This document shows, piece after piece, positions 18,274 through 27,264 of a stretch of DNA of 64,000 nucleotides. The DNA is from JAAUSY01 sp964526735 (GTDB taxonomy: Bacteria > Chloroflexota > Chloroflexia > Chloroflexales > Chloroflexaceae). Position 1 is the first letter of the stretch, and the number at the start of each line of letters is the position of its first letter. The stretch lies in contig CAZGLO010000005.1 in assembly GCA_964526735.1 (NCBI GenBank), positions 5,644 through 69,643 on the forward strand, written 5' to 3'. A model generated the notes under the pieces. It had not been told where the DNA came from. It ran no database searches and saw nothing but the letters and a program-made list of their open reading frames with translations. The translations under genes were made by a program, and so were the position numbers.

Positions 18274-19524
18274 TTATTTGACAGAGGCGGCGCGGTGATA
18301 ATAGGGCAACAACTCCTCTGCCCGCGACTCTGCCGTGAACCGTGGGGCATCTTCTAATGCCCGCCGTCCAAGCTCTCGCCGAAGATCGCCATTGCGCAGC
18401 AGTACGGCGACTGCCCGCGGGAAGGTGGTCATACACTGGCGCAGGGGAGGGACAATAAACCCCGCCCGCGGCAGGAAGGCAGGCGTACCGGCGGTCTCTG
18501 TGGCGACGAATGGCGTGCCGACGGCGGCGGCTTCCATCACCACCTTAGCCCCGCCCTCCATCACCGACGGCACCACAAGGAGGTCGGCGGCGGCAAGGTA
18601 TGTCCGCACATCGTGGTGCTCAAGCCCCCCCGCAAACCGAATGCGATCCGCCACGCCCATCTCGGCAGCAAGCGCCTCAAGATGCTGTTGGTAGTCGCCA
18701 ATGGTGGGGACAGGGCGATTGTGGCCGCAAATGACCAACTCTACCCGCTCCCCAATCAGCTCCTCGATATGTGGCAACACCCGTATCAGGCCATCAAACC
18801 CCTTGATTGGCAACAGCCGTCCGACGGCAACCAAGAGATGGCGCGCATTGAGGCTATGGCGGTCAATAACCGTTTGCCGCGCGTTGAGGCGGAAGGTTTC
18901 GCTATCACCCGGGTCAGGCAAATAGCAGATATCGCTGATATTTTGCGCCACAACCGCAATACGCGATGGGTCAGCACCCCGTTCGATAGCAGCATCCCGC
19001 GCCAATGCAGAGTAGGTGCGCAGGAATGAGGCGCGGCGGAGGGTCAAACGGAGGAGTTTCCGTGCAATCGCATAGCGCCCAAAGCCGTAATGTGCCTCAT
19101 CTTCACGGTGCATATCGCCCCCCTGCAGCACAACCGCCAATGGGGCACGCACAAATGGCTGCCAAAGCGCGGCGATGGCTCCAAGCGGGTAGCCGCCCTC
19201 TACCAGGATAAGGTCAGCATCATCAAGGAGCGTCCGCAAGACAACGCCAAACGACCGGAAGGCGAACAGAAACGGCTGATAGTGAAACAGCTTCTCACTC
19301 ACGACGCCTTCTAGCCGCGCCGCCCACCCTTTGCCACGCCCCGCCTCATACACAAGCACACCGCGGTCATTCCAGATGTGCAGCCCGCGTGATGCATCGG
19401 TGCTGGCCAGGGTCAGGACGCTGTAGCGGTGGCCGCGCGCGATGATCGCCCGCCCCAACTCGCCGTGAATTTGATTGCCGACGTGGTCTGGGCCATAGGC
19501 GCTGATAATATGGACAATATGCAT
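18274..19524 (-). CDS. Glycosyltransferase, GT4 family
   Basis: A 416-residue protein. The N-terminal motif is MHIVHIISAYGPDHVGNQIHGELGRA. The donor-binding C-terminus has PSVMEGGAKVVMEAAAVGTP with both Glu of the E-x7-E motif. A promoter-like sequence immediately precedes it, so it and the downstream GT4 may form their own transcript. Confidence 0.9.
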   Translation of the reverse strand: MHIVHIISAYGPDHVGNQIHGELGRAIIARGHRYSVLTLASTDASRGLHIWNDRGVLVYEAGRGKGWAARLEGVVSEKLFHYQPFLFAFRSFGVVLRTLLDDADLILVEGGYPLGAIAALWQPFVRAPLAVVLQGGDMHREDEAHYGFGRYAIARKLLRLTLRRASFLRTYSALARDAAIERGADPSRIAVVAQNISDICYLPDPGDSETFRLNARQTVIDRHSLNARHLLVAVGRLLPIKGFDGLIRVLPHIEELIGERVELVICGHNRPVPTIGDYQQHLEALAAEMGVADRIRFAGGLEHHDVRTYLAAADLLVVPSVMEGGAKVVMEAAAVGTPFVATETAGTPAFLPRAGFIVPPLRQCMTTFPRAVAVLLRNGDLRRELGRRALEDAPRFTAESRAEELLPYYHRAASVK

Positions 19525-19538
19525 ACCTGATACCTTTA

Positions 19539-19568
19539 TTTATACCCTACACGCATGGGGTTTTGCAA
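19539..19568 (-). promoter_or_regulatory. Sigma70-type promoter for the two GT4 genes
   Basis: On the minus strand, TTGCAA (19563-19568) and TATAAA (19539-19544) are separated by 18 bases. The -10 box ends 15 bases before the ATG at 19524, so the untranslated leader is very short. Confidence 0.55.
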
Positions 19569-19590
19569 GTTTTTCGTTGTGTTATCGACA

Positions 19591-19614
19591 GCGTTGACAC
19601 AAGCGTTGACACAA
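19591..19614. repeat. Direct 12-bp repeat upstream of the GT4 promoter
   Basis: GCGTTGACACAA occurs twice head to tail (19591-19602 and 19603-19614), 23 bases upstream of the -35 box. It looks like a tandem binding site. Confidence 0.6.
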
Positions 19615-19637
19615 CTGACAAGGATAACAAGGCCACA

Positions 19638-21926
19638 TTAAGGCTCATGAATATCTACAAGGTCTATCTGATAAATACAGAACGATAATGGGCGGGTATC
19701 TTCGCCAAGCCCTCTCGTTTTGGGAGAGATACCACCCATCGGAGAGCGCAATTCAATCAGATTTGCCCCCGCCCGTAGCGGTAATGGCGAGGTATAGTAG
19801 CGCCGGACGCGATGGCCATCGGCAATAGGCAGTCGTTGCGCCAATTCGCCATTGAGCCACACCTCCAACGGCCGCCCCTCCCCAAAGCTGTAAAGCGCAA
19901 TAGTCAGAGCGGCCCGCCGCGGCTGTTGTGCATATGCCCATACCCCTGCGCCCTCCTGCGGCAGCCACCGCGCTAATGCCTCTCCATCAGGCTCACGTGG
20001 GTTCCACCGCTCGTCAAGGGCGAGGAAAAGTGGCACCTTCTCATGCTCCACCGCGCCCGGCCCCTCCAGCCACGTCGCAACGCGATCCAGCTCGTAGGCC
20101 TGGAGCTTTGTGTCGCTGTAGACGCGGGTGAGGGGCGAAAGTGTCTCACCCGCCACGGAGATTTGTCGATCCATCTTCTGCTGTGCTTTGGCGGGGTGTT
20201 TCGTGTCGGGATGCACGATTAGGTAGCGCACCCGCAATGCGCGCAACAACCGATCCCGTTCGCCATCCGACATCGTCAGGATATCCGGCTGTATGCTACC
20301 TTCTTCGGCGTGGCGGATGGGCATCGCACCTTCGTAGGGCAGCCGCTTGACATCCCGCGATGTCTTGCCCGTCAGGATGAAGTGCTCGTGGGTTGTCTGC
20401 GCATACATCTCTAGCCGATCCCGGTCAACGCGATTAAAGGGGAATTCTAACACACTCCACGCGCCCGCCTTGCCACCTATCTTGCGGTAGAAGGGCGAAA
20501 GCGAAGCGTCGTCGAGGGGGAAGGGCAGTCGCACTGTCTCCGCGGCCAGCAGCAGGGTGATACCAATCGCGATGACCCATGCGCTCTGCCCCGCCCCTCG
20601 CCCTGCTTTGGCACGTGATAGACGCGATAGACGTGATAGAAACCACGCAACGCCCCATGCAGCAATGAGCGCCATCATGAGCGTGGTCACGGAGTTGATG
20701 CGGTAGGGAGAACGTAGCATCCCCACGACCGGCAGGGCATCAAAGAAGGTGTAGGGCATTGGTACCATCACCCCGCCGATTGAGAAGCGTTGGGTGCCCA
20801 GCGAGAGGAGAAAGCATATCCCCCCAATCACCGCCCACAATGCGATGCGGCGCGATGCAACTACCATCCCCAAAATGACGAACAGGAAGGGCAAATAGCC
20901 GAATGTCCGCGGTTCCCACCAATCAATCGGCACGGTCTGCCAGATACCGCCGAAGTGGTCGGGGAAGAAGAGGTCAGGGTCGGCATTGAAGGTCATCACG
21001 GGCGGCTCATAGGGGATAGTCAGTGCATCGGCGATGGCGGGGAGGAGGAATGGTGCCACCGCGATGCCACTCGCCACCGCCATCTGCAGCCATGGTCTTG
21101 CTATTGGCCAGACTGCGGCACGGAACGTTTCACGAGATAATGTACGAGATAATGCTTGTTGAAGGGTATGACGGTGGTTGATGGCCCACCATACGAATAG
21201 TATGCCAAGCACGGGGATGAGATGGAAGACGTGGTACCACTTGCTCAGGCCGGTGATGAGGATTGCCCCCGCCACCACCGCACTGCGCCGCCATGTTGGC
21301 TGGTCGAGCATCCAGAGCACGGCCAAGATGGTCAGCGGGACGCCATAGTCAGCCAAGGTGGCAAGTTGTGCCCCTCGCCACTCTATCAGCCGTTGCGGTG
21401 AGCAAAAGACTATCGCCCCCGCCACGACTGCTGCCGCGTCTGCCGCCGCATCCGCCGCCGTATCATTCGTATCATCCGCATTGTAGCGCACCACCCACCG
21501 TGCCAGCAGGAAGGTCGTGTAGCCTGCCAAGACCATGGTCAGCATGGTCAGCAGGTTGTAGGTGGCGACAAGGCCAAGCAGCGGCAAAAAGGGTATCCCA
21601 ATCAGGCCAAGCGGCAGATTGAGCGAATGCAGAGCAAGCGATGCGCCTTGCGGGTAGAAGAGCATATCGGTGGTGTAGGGGTTGGTGAAGCGCTCAACCA
21701 CCGCCTCGCGCACCCACCACACATTCCAGGCATGCTGCCACACGTCCTGCCCCAACTCCCCCGGCACCGCGCCAAAGTGCGTCGCGAGGTGCAGCGGGAG
21801 AGGATATGACGCCACGAGGGTGAGCGCGGTGTAGATAATCAGCGCCGCAAGGTGGGGGCCAAACCGTGCGCCAATTGACAAGAATGATGACCGAAGCGGT
21901 GGTGATAGGGTGTCCTCTCTCTGCAT
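19638..21926 (-). CDS. GT-C-type membrane protein, copy A of a tandem pair
   Basis: I choose the ATG at 21926, one base after the stop of the upstream gene; longer frames start inside that gene. The product is about 762 residues. Roughly ten to twelve hydrophobic segments occupy the first 520 residues and a soluble domain the remainder. The first large loop holds GELGQDVWQHAWNVWWVREA and FTNPYTTDMLFYPQGASL, which are nearly identical in the neighbouring gene. Such acidic first loops are typical of lipid-linked sugar transferases (GT-C), but no family is certain. An Ala-Asp repeat (TAADAAADAAA) lies in a loop near residue 165. Confidence 0.8.
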   Translation of the reverse strand: MQREDTLSPPLRSSFLSIGARFGPHLAALIIYTALTLVASYPLPLHLATHFGAVPGELGQDVWQHAWNVWWVREAVVERFTNPYTTDMLFYPQGASLALHSLNLPLGLIGIPFLPLLGLVATYNLLTMLTMVLAGYTTFLLARWVVRYNADDTNDTAADAAADAAAVVAGAIVFCSPQRLIEWRGAQLATLADYGVPLTILAVLWMLDQPTWRRSAVVAGAILITGLSKWYHVFHLIPVLGILFVWWAINHRHTLQQALSRTLSRETFRAAVWPIARPWLQMAVASGIAVAPFLLPAIADALTIPYEPPVMTFNADPDLFFPDHFGGIWQTVPIDWWEPRTFGYLPFLFVILGMVVASRRIALWAVIGGICFLLSLGTQRFSIGGVMVPMPYTFFDALPVVGMLRSPYRINSVTTLMMALIAAWGVAWFLSRLSRLSRAKAGRGAGQSAWVIAIGITLLLAAETVRLPFPLDDASLSPFYRKIGGKAGAWSVLEFPFNRVDRDRLEMYAQTTHEHFILTGKTSRDVKRLPYEGAMPIRHAEEGSIQPDILTMSDGERDRLLRALRVRYLIVHPDTKHPAKAQQKMDRQISVAGETLSPLTRVYSDTKLQAYELDRVATWLEGPGAVEHEKVPLFLALDERWNPREPDGEALARWLPQEGAGVWAYAQQPRRAALTIALYSFGEGRPLEVWLNGELAQRLPIADGHRVRRYYTSPLPLRAGANLIELRSPMGGISPKTRGLGEDTRPLSFCIYQIDLVDIHEP

Positions 21927-21927
21927 C

Positions 21928-24126
21928 CTACGGCCCCACCTCTCGCAACGCAATATCCTGCACATTGAGCGTCAAGTTGCGGGTATCGTTGCCTTGCCCC
22001 AACGTCTTTGGGCGCACCCCGCCCTCTGGCACGCGCAATTCTATGGTATTGGGGCCTTGCGGCAGGGTGAATGGCGAACTGAGATAGCGGCGGGGGCGGC
22101 GTCCTGCGGCGATGGGAATGGTCTGCACATACTCGCCATTGAGCCAAAGCTCTAATGAGCGGTCGCCCGGCAGGCTGTAGAGCAGGGTGTCAAAGAGGAC
22201 ACGTTGTGTTGTGGGGGCATAAGCCCATAGCGTTGCGCCATCGTCGGTCATCCACCGATACGTGCCATACTCACTCTCCTCAAGCGCCTCCCACCGCGAC
22301 CGCAACCCGACAAACAATGGCAAATCTGCCCGTGCATCTTGCCCCTCATGATCGTCAAGCCACGCTGCCATCTCCTCAATGCGGTAGGCGGTTAGCATTG
22401 TGTCGCTGTAGACACTCGTCAACTCGCCAAAGACCTCCTCTGACGCGCGGTGGATGGTAGTTGCACGGGTTGGGCTGAGAGCATGGCGGCGGATGACCAC
22501 ATAGCGCACCCGCAAGGCCTGCAAGAGTTGTGTCTGCTGCGCTGGCGAGAGCGTGACGATATCAGGTCGCGTATCCCCCCGCTGAATGGCCATCAACGGC
22601 GGCATGCCTTCTTGGGGGATGGCGGGCACACTGCGAGAGATAAGGCCGGTCAAGATGGCATGATGGTGGTAGGTTTGGGCGTACATTTCAAGCCGGTCGC
22701 GGTCGAAGCGGCTCAACGGGTATTCAAGCACACTCCATTCCCCCGCCTCCTGCGCAAGCTGGTCGTAGAGGGGAGAGACGCGGCCATCTATCAGCGGGAA
22801 GGGCAAACGAATGGCCTCAACCACGATAAGCCCTGCAACCACCAATGGCCACCCCCATCCCCACAGCCTGCGTGGTGATGTTGAACGGAGCCAGTGCGCA
22901 AGCGCCATCGCCACGAGCACCCCCATCATCATCGCAGTGACGGCGTTCATCCGCACAGGGGCGCGGAAGGTATCAAGCATCGGGACGTGGCGGAAGAGCG
23001 CGTAGGGCAGGGGAATGCCCGTATCATGGCCACCCACGATCAGCGTTGGGCCGAGCGACAAGAGCAGGAAGATCGCGGCGATGGTTGCCCAAAGAGCGGC
23101 TTGTTTCCGCGCCACGACCACCCCCGCAATAGCCAGCACAAACGGGATAATGCCAAACAACCACGTCGGCTCCCACCAGTTGAGCGGCATATGCTGCCAT
23201 ACCCCGCCCTCCCACCTCGGCAGGAGAGAGAGCAGATCGGCCTGGAAGACTAGTTCATCGCTCTTGCGGGCGTAGGAGGAGGTGATAGTTTCGATGGCCG
23301 CCGGTATGACAAAAGGAAGGTGGATCAGGGTGGTGATTCCGCCCATCCGCGCCCAAGTCACCGCATCTGCCTTGAGAGAGGGGTATTCGCCCCGCCGCCA
23401 TGCCTCAATCCCGCGCCATACAGCAATAATCGCGATCACGATGAGGACATGGAAGAGGTGATACCACTTGCTCAGGCCGGTGATGAGCATCGCGACTGCC
23501 GCCAGCGTAGTCATCTTCCATGTCCGCCGCTCAAGCGCAAGCAGCACGGTCAAGAGCGCAAACGGTACCCCGTAATCAGCCAACGTCGCAAGTTGCGCCC
23601 CCCGAAGCTCCATCAGCCGTTGCGGCGCGCAGAGCACCACCACTCCCGCAACCATCGCCGAGGGGTCGTGGCGGGTGAGGTGGCGGGCGAGGAGAAAGGT
23701 GCCATACGCCGCCCCAATCAGCACCATCAGCGTGAGGAGGTTATAGGTGGCGACCATGCCAATCAAGGGCAGAAAGGGTATCCCAACGATGCCAAGCGGT
23801 AGGTTGAGCGAGTGGAGGTAGAGCGATGCGCCCTGTGGGTAGAAGAGCATATCGGTGGTGTAGGGGTTGGTGAAGCGGTGGAGCAAGGCCTCGCGCACCC
23901 ACCACACATTCCACGCATGCTGCCAGACATCCTGCGACAATTCGCCCACAATACCGGGGAAATGCGTTGAGACGTGTAGGGCTAATGGCCACGTGGCGAG
24001 AAGGCTGAGGAGCGTGTAGAGCACCACTACTCCTCCATGGATTACATATACATGGGTGGCATGGGTGGCAATTGTCTTGTTCATCGTTGGCCCATCATAC
24101 CCGATTTTCGGTGGAATCGCTACCAT
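21928..24126 (-). CDS. GT-C-type membrane protein, copy B of a tandem pair
   Basis: A 732-residue protein that aligns with its neighbour over its whole length, from the first loop (GELSQDVWQHAWNVWWVREA) to the C-terminal soluble part (SLELWLNGEYVQTIPIA versus PLEVWLNGELAQRLPIA). The latter resembles a carbohydrate-binding beta-sandwich edge. The first ATG is at 24126; an ATG 14 codons further in (MNKTIATH) is also possible. It is divergent from rpsB. Confidence 0.8.
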   Translation of the reverse strand: MVAIPPKIGYDGPTMNKTIATHATHVYVIHGGVVVLYTLLSLLATWPLALHVSTHFPGIVGELSQDVWQHAWNVWWVREALLHRFTNPYTTDMLFYPQGASLYLHSLNLPLGIVGIPFLPLIGMVATYNLLTLMVLIGAAYGTFLLARHLTRHDPSAMVAGVVVLCAPQRLMELRGAQLATLADYGVPFALLTVLLALERRTWKMTTLAAVAMLITGLSKWYHLFHVLIVIAIIAVWRGIEAWRRGEYPSLKADAVTWARMGGITTLIHLPFVIPAAIETITSSYARKSDELVFQADLLSLLPRWEGGVWQHMPLNWWEPTWLFGIIPFVLAIAGVVVARKQAALWATIAAIFLLLSLGPTLIVGGHDTGIPLPYALFRHVPMLDTFRAPVRMNAVTAMMMGVLVAMALAHWLRSTSPRRLWGWGWPLVVAGLIVVEAIRLPFPLIDGRVSPLYDQLAQEAGEWSVLEYPLSRFDRDRLEMYAQTYHHHAILTGLISRSVPAIPQEGMPPLMAIQRGDTRPDIVTLSPAQQTQLLQALRVRYVVIRRHALSPTRATTIHRASEEVFGELTSVYSDTMLTAYRIEEMAAWLDDHEGQDARADLPLFVGLRSRWEALEESEYGTYRWMTDDGATLWAYAPTTQRVLFDTLLYSLPGDRSLELWLNGEYVQTIPIAAGRRPRRYLSSPFTLPQGPNTIELRVPEGGVRPKTLGQGNDTRNLTLNVQDIALREVGP

Positions 24127-24144
24127 GGGGGCGTTTTGAGTCAG

Positions 24145-24173
24145 TTGCTGTTGGCGTTGTTGTGTGCTATACT
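24145..24173 (+). promoter_or_regulatory. Promoter of the rpsB operon
   Basis: TTGCTG (24145-24150) and TATACT (24168-24173) are spaced 17 bases apart. About 125 bases of leader follow before rpsB, room for S2-type autoregulation, though I do not recognise a known motif there. Confidence 0.65.
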
Positions 24174-24306
24174 ATCCTTCGGCGTCTATAGTGCGCCAAA
24201 TACACACACTTCTTGATTGCGGGTATCCTGCTTTGGCAGCCGTTGTTTGCCATCGCCTACCGGCAATATGAGAGAAGTGGCGGAGTTTATTTGAAAGGAA
24301 AGACCT

Positions 24307-25029
24307 ATGGCAACAGCATACAACAATCGTATTGTTTCAGTGCGAGACCTGCTCGAATCAGGGGCACACTTTGGCCACCAAACCAAGCGGTGGAACCCCA
24401 AGATGCGCCAATTTATCTTCACGGCGCGCAACGGTATCCATATTATCGATCTACAGAAGACCGTCTCTGGCTTGACGGACGCATACAATTTCATTGTCGA
24501 TACCGTCGCAAAAAATAATAAAGTATTGTTTGTTGGGACAAAAAAACAAGCGCAAGAAGTGATTATTGAAGAGGCAACCCGCGCCGGACAGCTATATATC
24601 ACGCAGCGATGGCTTGGCGGTACGCTCACCAACTTCGCGACTATCCGCCGCCGTCTGCGCTACCTGGCCGACCTCGAAGCGCAGCGTGATCGCGGGGATT
24701 TCTCCCGCTTGACCAAGGCCGAAGCGCTCAAGCTGGAGGAAGAGATCTCCAAGCTCAACCGTGTATTTGGCGGTGTCAAGACGATGGATCGGCTGCCGGG
24801 AGCCTTGTTTGTCATCGACCCGCGTGAGGAAGATATCGCCGTGCGAGAGGCATGCAAAGTCGGTATTCCGGTCGTCGCGATGGTTGACACCAACTGCAAC
24901 CCCGACTTGATCGACTATATCATCCCCTGTAACGATGATGCCATTCGGAGCATCAAGCTGATCACCGGCAAGATGGCCGACGCCGTGATAGAAGGGTCGC
25001 ACGTAAACGCCGACGCACAAAATAGATAA
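24307..25029 (+). CDS. rpsB: 30S ribosomal protein S2
   Basis: A 240-residue protein of family length. Diagnostic segments are LLESGAHFGHQTKRWNPKM, IHIIDLQKT, ITQRWLGGTLTNF and PGALFVIDPREEDIAVREA. The ribosome site AAAGGAAAG precedes the ATG. It starts the conserved block rpsB-tsf-pyrH-frr-uppS-cdsA. Confidence 0.98.
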   Translation: MATAYNNRIVSVRDLLESGAHFGHQTKRWNPKMRQFIFTARNGIHIIDLQKTVSGLTDAYNFIVDTVAKNNKVLFVGTKKQAQEVIIEEATRAGQLYITQRWLGGTLTNFATIRRRLRYLADLEAQRDRGDFSRLTKAEALKLEEEISKLNRVFGGVKTMDRLPGALFVIDPREEDIAVREACKVGIPVVAMVDTNCNPDLIDYIIPCNDDAIRSIKLITGKMADAVIEGSHVNADAQNR

Positions 25030-25090
25030 AGAGAGACTGTTACGTTATTAATAGGGACGAAACAAAGCATAAGAAAGGTAGCAGAAGACC

Positions 25091-25618
25091 GTGACCGTAA
25101 CAACTGCAATGGTCAAAGAGTTGCGTGAGCGCACGAACGCTGGCGTCAAGGAATGTAAAGACATCTTGACCGAAACCGGCGGAGATATACATAAGGCTAT
25201 CGAAATCCTCCGCGAGCGCGGCATTGAGGCAGCGGAGAAAAAACAAAGCCGCGAAGCCCGTGAGGGCCGCATCGAAGTCTATATGCACCAAGGCTCGCGC
25301 TTGGCGGCGATGGTGGAAGTCAACTGCGAGACCGACTTCGTTGCCAACAATGATGCCTTTGTCGCTCTGTGCCGCGACTTGGCCATGCACATTGCAGCCA
25401 CGAGCCCGCGCTACATGACCACCGAAGAAGTCTCCACCGAAGAAGTGCAAGAGAGTGGGCTTGAGGCAGACAAATATTACGAACAGCACGTTTTAATGAA
25501 GCAGCCCTTCATTAAAGACGCTTCGATATCAGTGGAAGACAAGGTGAAAGAGCACATTGCGATGATTGGTGAGAACATCGTCATCCGTCGCTTTGCGCGC
25601 TACGAAGTCGGAGATTAA
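25091..25618 (+). CDS. tsf: Elongation factor Ts, short form
   Basis: A 175-residue protein read from GTG. It has the UBA-like N-terminus (MVKELRERTNAGVKECKDIL), the signature EVNCETDFVAN, and a C-terminal segment (AMIGENIVIRRFARY). It recycles EF-Tu by releasing GDP. Enterobacterial EF-Ts is about 280 residues; this one carries a single core subdomain, as in Thermus and several deep-branching phyla. It follows rpsB by 61 bases. Confidence 0.97.
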   Translation: MTVTTAMVKELRERTNAGVKECKDILTETGGDIHKAIEILRERGIEAAEKKQSREAREGRIEVYMHQGSRLAAMVEVNCETDFVANNDAFVALCRDLAMHIAATSPRYMTTEEVSTEEVQESGLEADKYYEQHVLMKQPFIKDASISVEDKVKEHIAMIGENIVIRRFARYEVGD

Positions 25619-25625
25619 ATCCACG

Positions 25626-25786
25626 CCACCCGCTTGGTGAGACAACATCGCTCATGTAGGCGGGTGGTTGTTGGAGAGACGAGAACACGGGTGGCGGGGT
25701 GGCTCCGAGCACAACACCACCGCCACCAATTCAGGTATTCGCCATGGGTTCTTCACCCTGCTGGCCTTGGGAAACACCAAGCAGCA
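25626..25786 (+). promoter_or_regulatory. Highly structured spacer RNA between tsf and pyrH
   Basis: Three successive strong hairpins are visible. CCACCCGC (25626-25633) pairs with GCGGGTGG (25660-25667). GGTGGCGGGGTGG (25690-25702) pairs with CCACCGCCACC (25717-25727) with a two-base bulge. A bulged 10-bp stem with a GAAACA loop lies at 25759-25786. A smaller AGGG/CCCT stem follows before the pyrH GTG. None is followed by a T-run. The spacer (about 228 bases) is long for this operon, suggesting a cis-acting element or processed RNA. Confidence 0.4.
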
Positions 25787-25846
25787 ACGGGATGAAGCCA
25801 TCGATTTCCCAGGGGGCGGCCCTCTTGGGACTCTCAGGTTTGAACT

Positions 25847-26572
25847 GTGAATGAACAACCTGTGTATCGCCGAGTGCTAATCAAGTTGAGTGGTGAGGCC
25901 ATCTCAAGTCAAGCAAGTGAAAACATCGATCCCGCACGGCTCGAGTTTCTCTCGCAAGAAGTCAAGAGTGTGGTTGAATGTGGCATCCAAGTTGCACTCG
26001 TCCTGGGTGGGGGCAACATTTGGCGGGGAGGCTTCCGTGCCACAGCCTTTGGAATGGACACCGCCCAATCGCACTATATGGGAATGCTCGCCACGATCAT
26101 CAATGCGTTGGCGCTGCAAGATGCCCTTGAGCACCTTGGAGTAGAAACCCGCGCATTGACCGCCATTAAGATGGATGAAGTGGCAGAGCCTTATATTCGT
26201 CGTCGTGCCATTCGGCATATGGAACGGGGACGAGTGGTCATTCTCTCAGGAGGCACCGGCATTCCCTACTTCACCACCGATTCTGCCGCCGCCTTGCGCG
26301 CGGCTGAGATCGATGCAGAAGTGGTATTGATGGGCAAAAACGGCGTTGATGGCGTCTATACGGCCGATCCGCGGCAAGATCCAACTGCCACTCGCTTCGA
26401 TGAGCTGACCTTTATGGATGCGCTCAACCGGCGGTTGGAAGTGATGGACAACACCGCGCTTACCTTGTGTATGGACAACAATGTGCCGATCATTGTGTTC
26501 GATGCGCTGGCAAAAGGCTCTCTTCGGCGTATCATTCTTGGCGAAAAACTGGGCACATACATTCGCAGGTAG
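25847..26572 (+). CDS. pyrH: UMP kinase
   Basis: A 241-residue amino-acid kinase family protein that phosphorylates UMP to UDP. It has VLIKLSGEAI near the start, GGGNIWRGG for phosphate binding, and the C-terminal motif YTADPRQDPTATRFDELTFMDAL. It is read from GTG; an overlapping ATG four bases later is out of frame. It usually follows tsf, as here. Confidence 0.97.
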   Translation: MNEQPVYRRVLIKLSGEAISSQASENIDPARLEFLSQEVKSVVECGIQVALVLGGGNIWRGGFRATAFGMDTAQSHYMGMLATIINALALQDALEHLGVETRALTAIKMDEVAEPYIRRRAIRHMERGRVVILSGGTGIPYFTTDSAAALRAAEIDAEVVLMGKNGVDGVYTADPRQDPTATRFDELTFMDALNRRLEVMDNTALTLCMDNNVPIIVFDALAKGSLRRIILGEKLGTYIRR

Positions 26573-26636
26573 AGGTGATTTCTCGATTGTGGAGGGCTTA
26601 CCCGCTCCCCCACGGCCAGGTTTTGAAATTTCAGAA

Positions 26637-26704
26637 GGGAGAATGCGCCACATGCTCCCACGGTTCCTCCGGGGCACGTTGGGCAGCCCTGGCGCAGGTT
26701 TTTT
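26637..26704 (+). terminator. Terminator-like hairpin abutting the frr start, with a competing hairpin
   Basis: TGCGCCA (26644-26650) pairs perfectly with TGGCGCA (26690-26696), followed two bases later by six T (26699-26704) and then the frr ATG. An overlapping hairpin GGGAG/CTCCC (26637-26641 with 26655-26659, plus ATG/CAT inside) would exclude the first. This is the arrangement expected of an attenuator. The only Shine-Dalgarno-like bases (AGG at 26696-26698) overlap the 3' arm. Confidence 0.4.
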
Positions 26705-27262
26705 ATGGTCAATGATGTACTGCGCGAAGCGGAAGCCCAGATGAAAAAAGCGGTGGCTGCCCTGCGGCACAACTTGGCAACCATCCGTACAGGGCGCGCT
26801 TCGTCTGGCTTGGTAGAGCATATTATGGTCGAGGCATATGATTCGTCGTTGCCCCTCAACCAACTGGGTACCATCAATGTCCCAGAAGTACGCTCTATTG
26901 TGATACAACCCTACGACGCCGCAACCATTCCGGCCATCGAGCGTGCCATCCAACAATCAGACCTCGGCTTGACTCCGCAAAACGATGGTCGTATTATCCG
27001 TTTAAACATCCCTCATCTGACCGAAGAACGCCGTCAAGAGATGAAAAAGCTCGTACGGGCACGGATGGAGGATGTCAAGGTGTCGGTGCGCAACCACCGG
27101 CGAGAAGCCTTGGAAAACATACGTGAGCTTGAGACCGAAAGCCTCATTGGGGAAGACGAACTGCATCGTGCCCAAGAGAAACTGCAAGAGCTCACCGATC
27201 ATTATACGAAAGAACTCGAGCAGGTTGGCGCAAGCAAAGAAGCAGAAGTGATGGAAGTGTAG
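26705..27262 (+). CDS. frr: Ribosome recycling factor
   Basis: A 185-residue protein of exact family size. It splits post-termination ribosomes with EF-G. Family motifs are LRTGRASSGLV-like IRTGRASSGLVEHI, GTINVPEVRSIVIQPYD and IPHLTEERRQEMKKLV. The ATG directly follows a T-run with only a weak ribosome site. Confidence 0.97.
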   Translation: MVNDVLREAEAQMKKAVAALRHNLATIRTGRASSGLVEHIMVEAYDSSLPLNQLGTINVPEVRSIVIQPYDAATIPAIERAIQQSDLGLTPQNDGRIIRLNIPHLTEERRQEMKKLVRARMEDVKVSVRNHRREALENIRELETESLIGEDELHRAQEKLQELTDHYTKELEQVGASKEAEVMEV

Positions 27263-27264
27263 CG

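Noticed and set aside
24174..24306. Known riboswitch or S2 leader motif before rpsB
   Set aside because: I could not match any named motif; only a plain leader can be stated.
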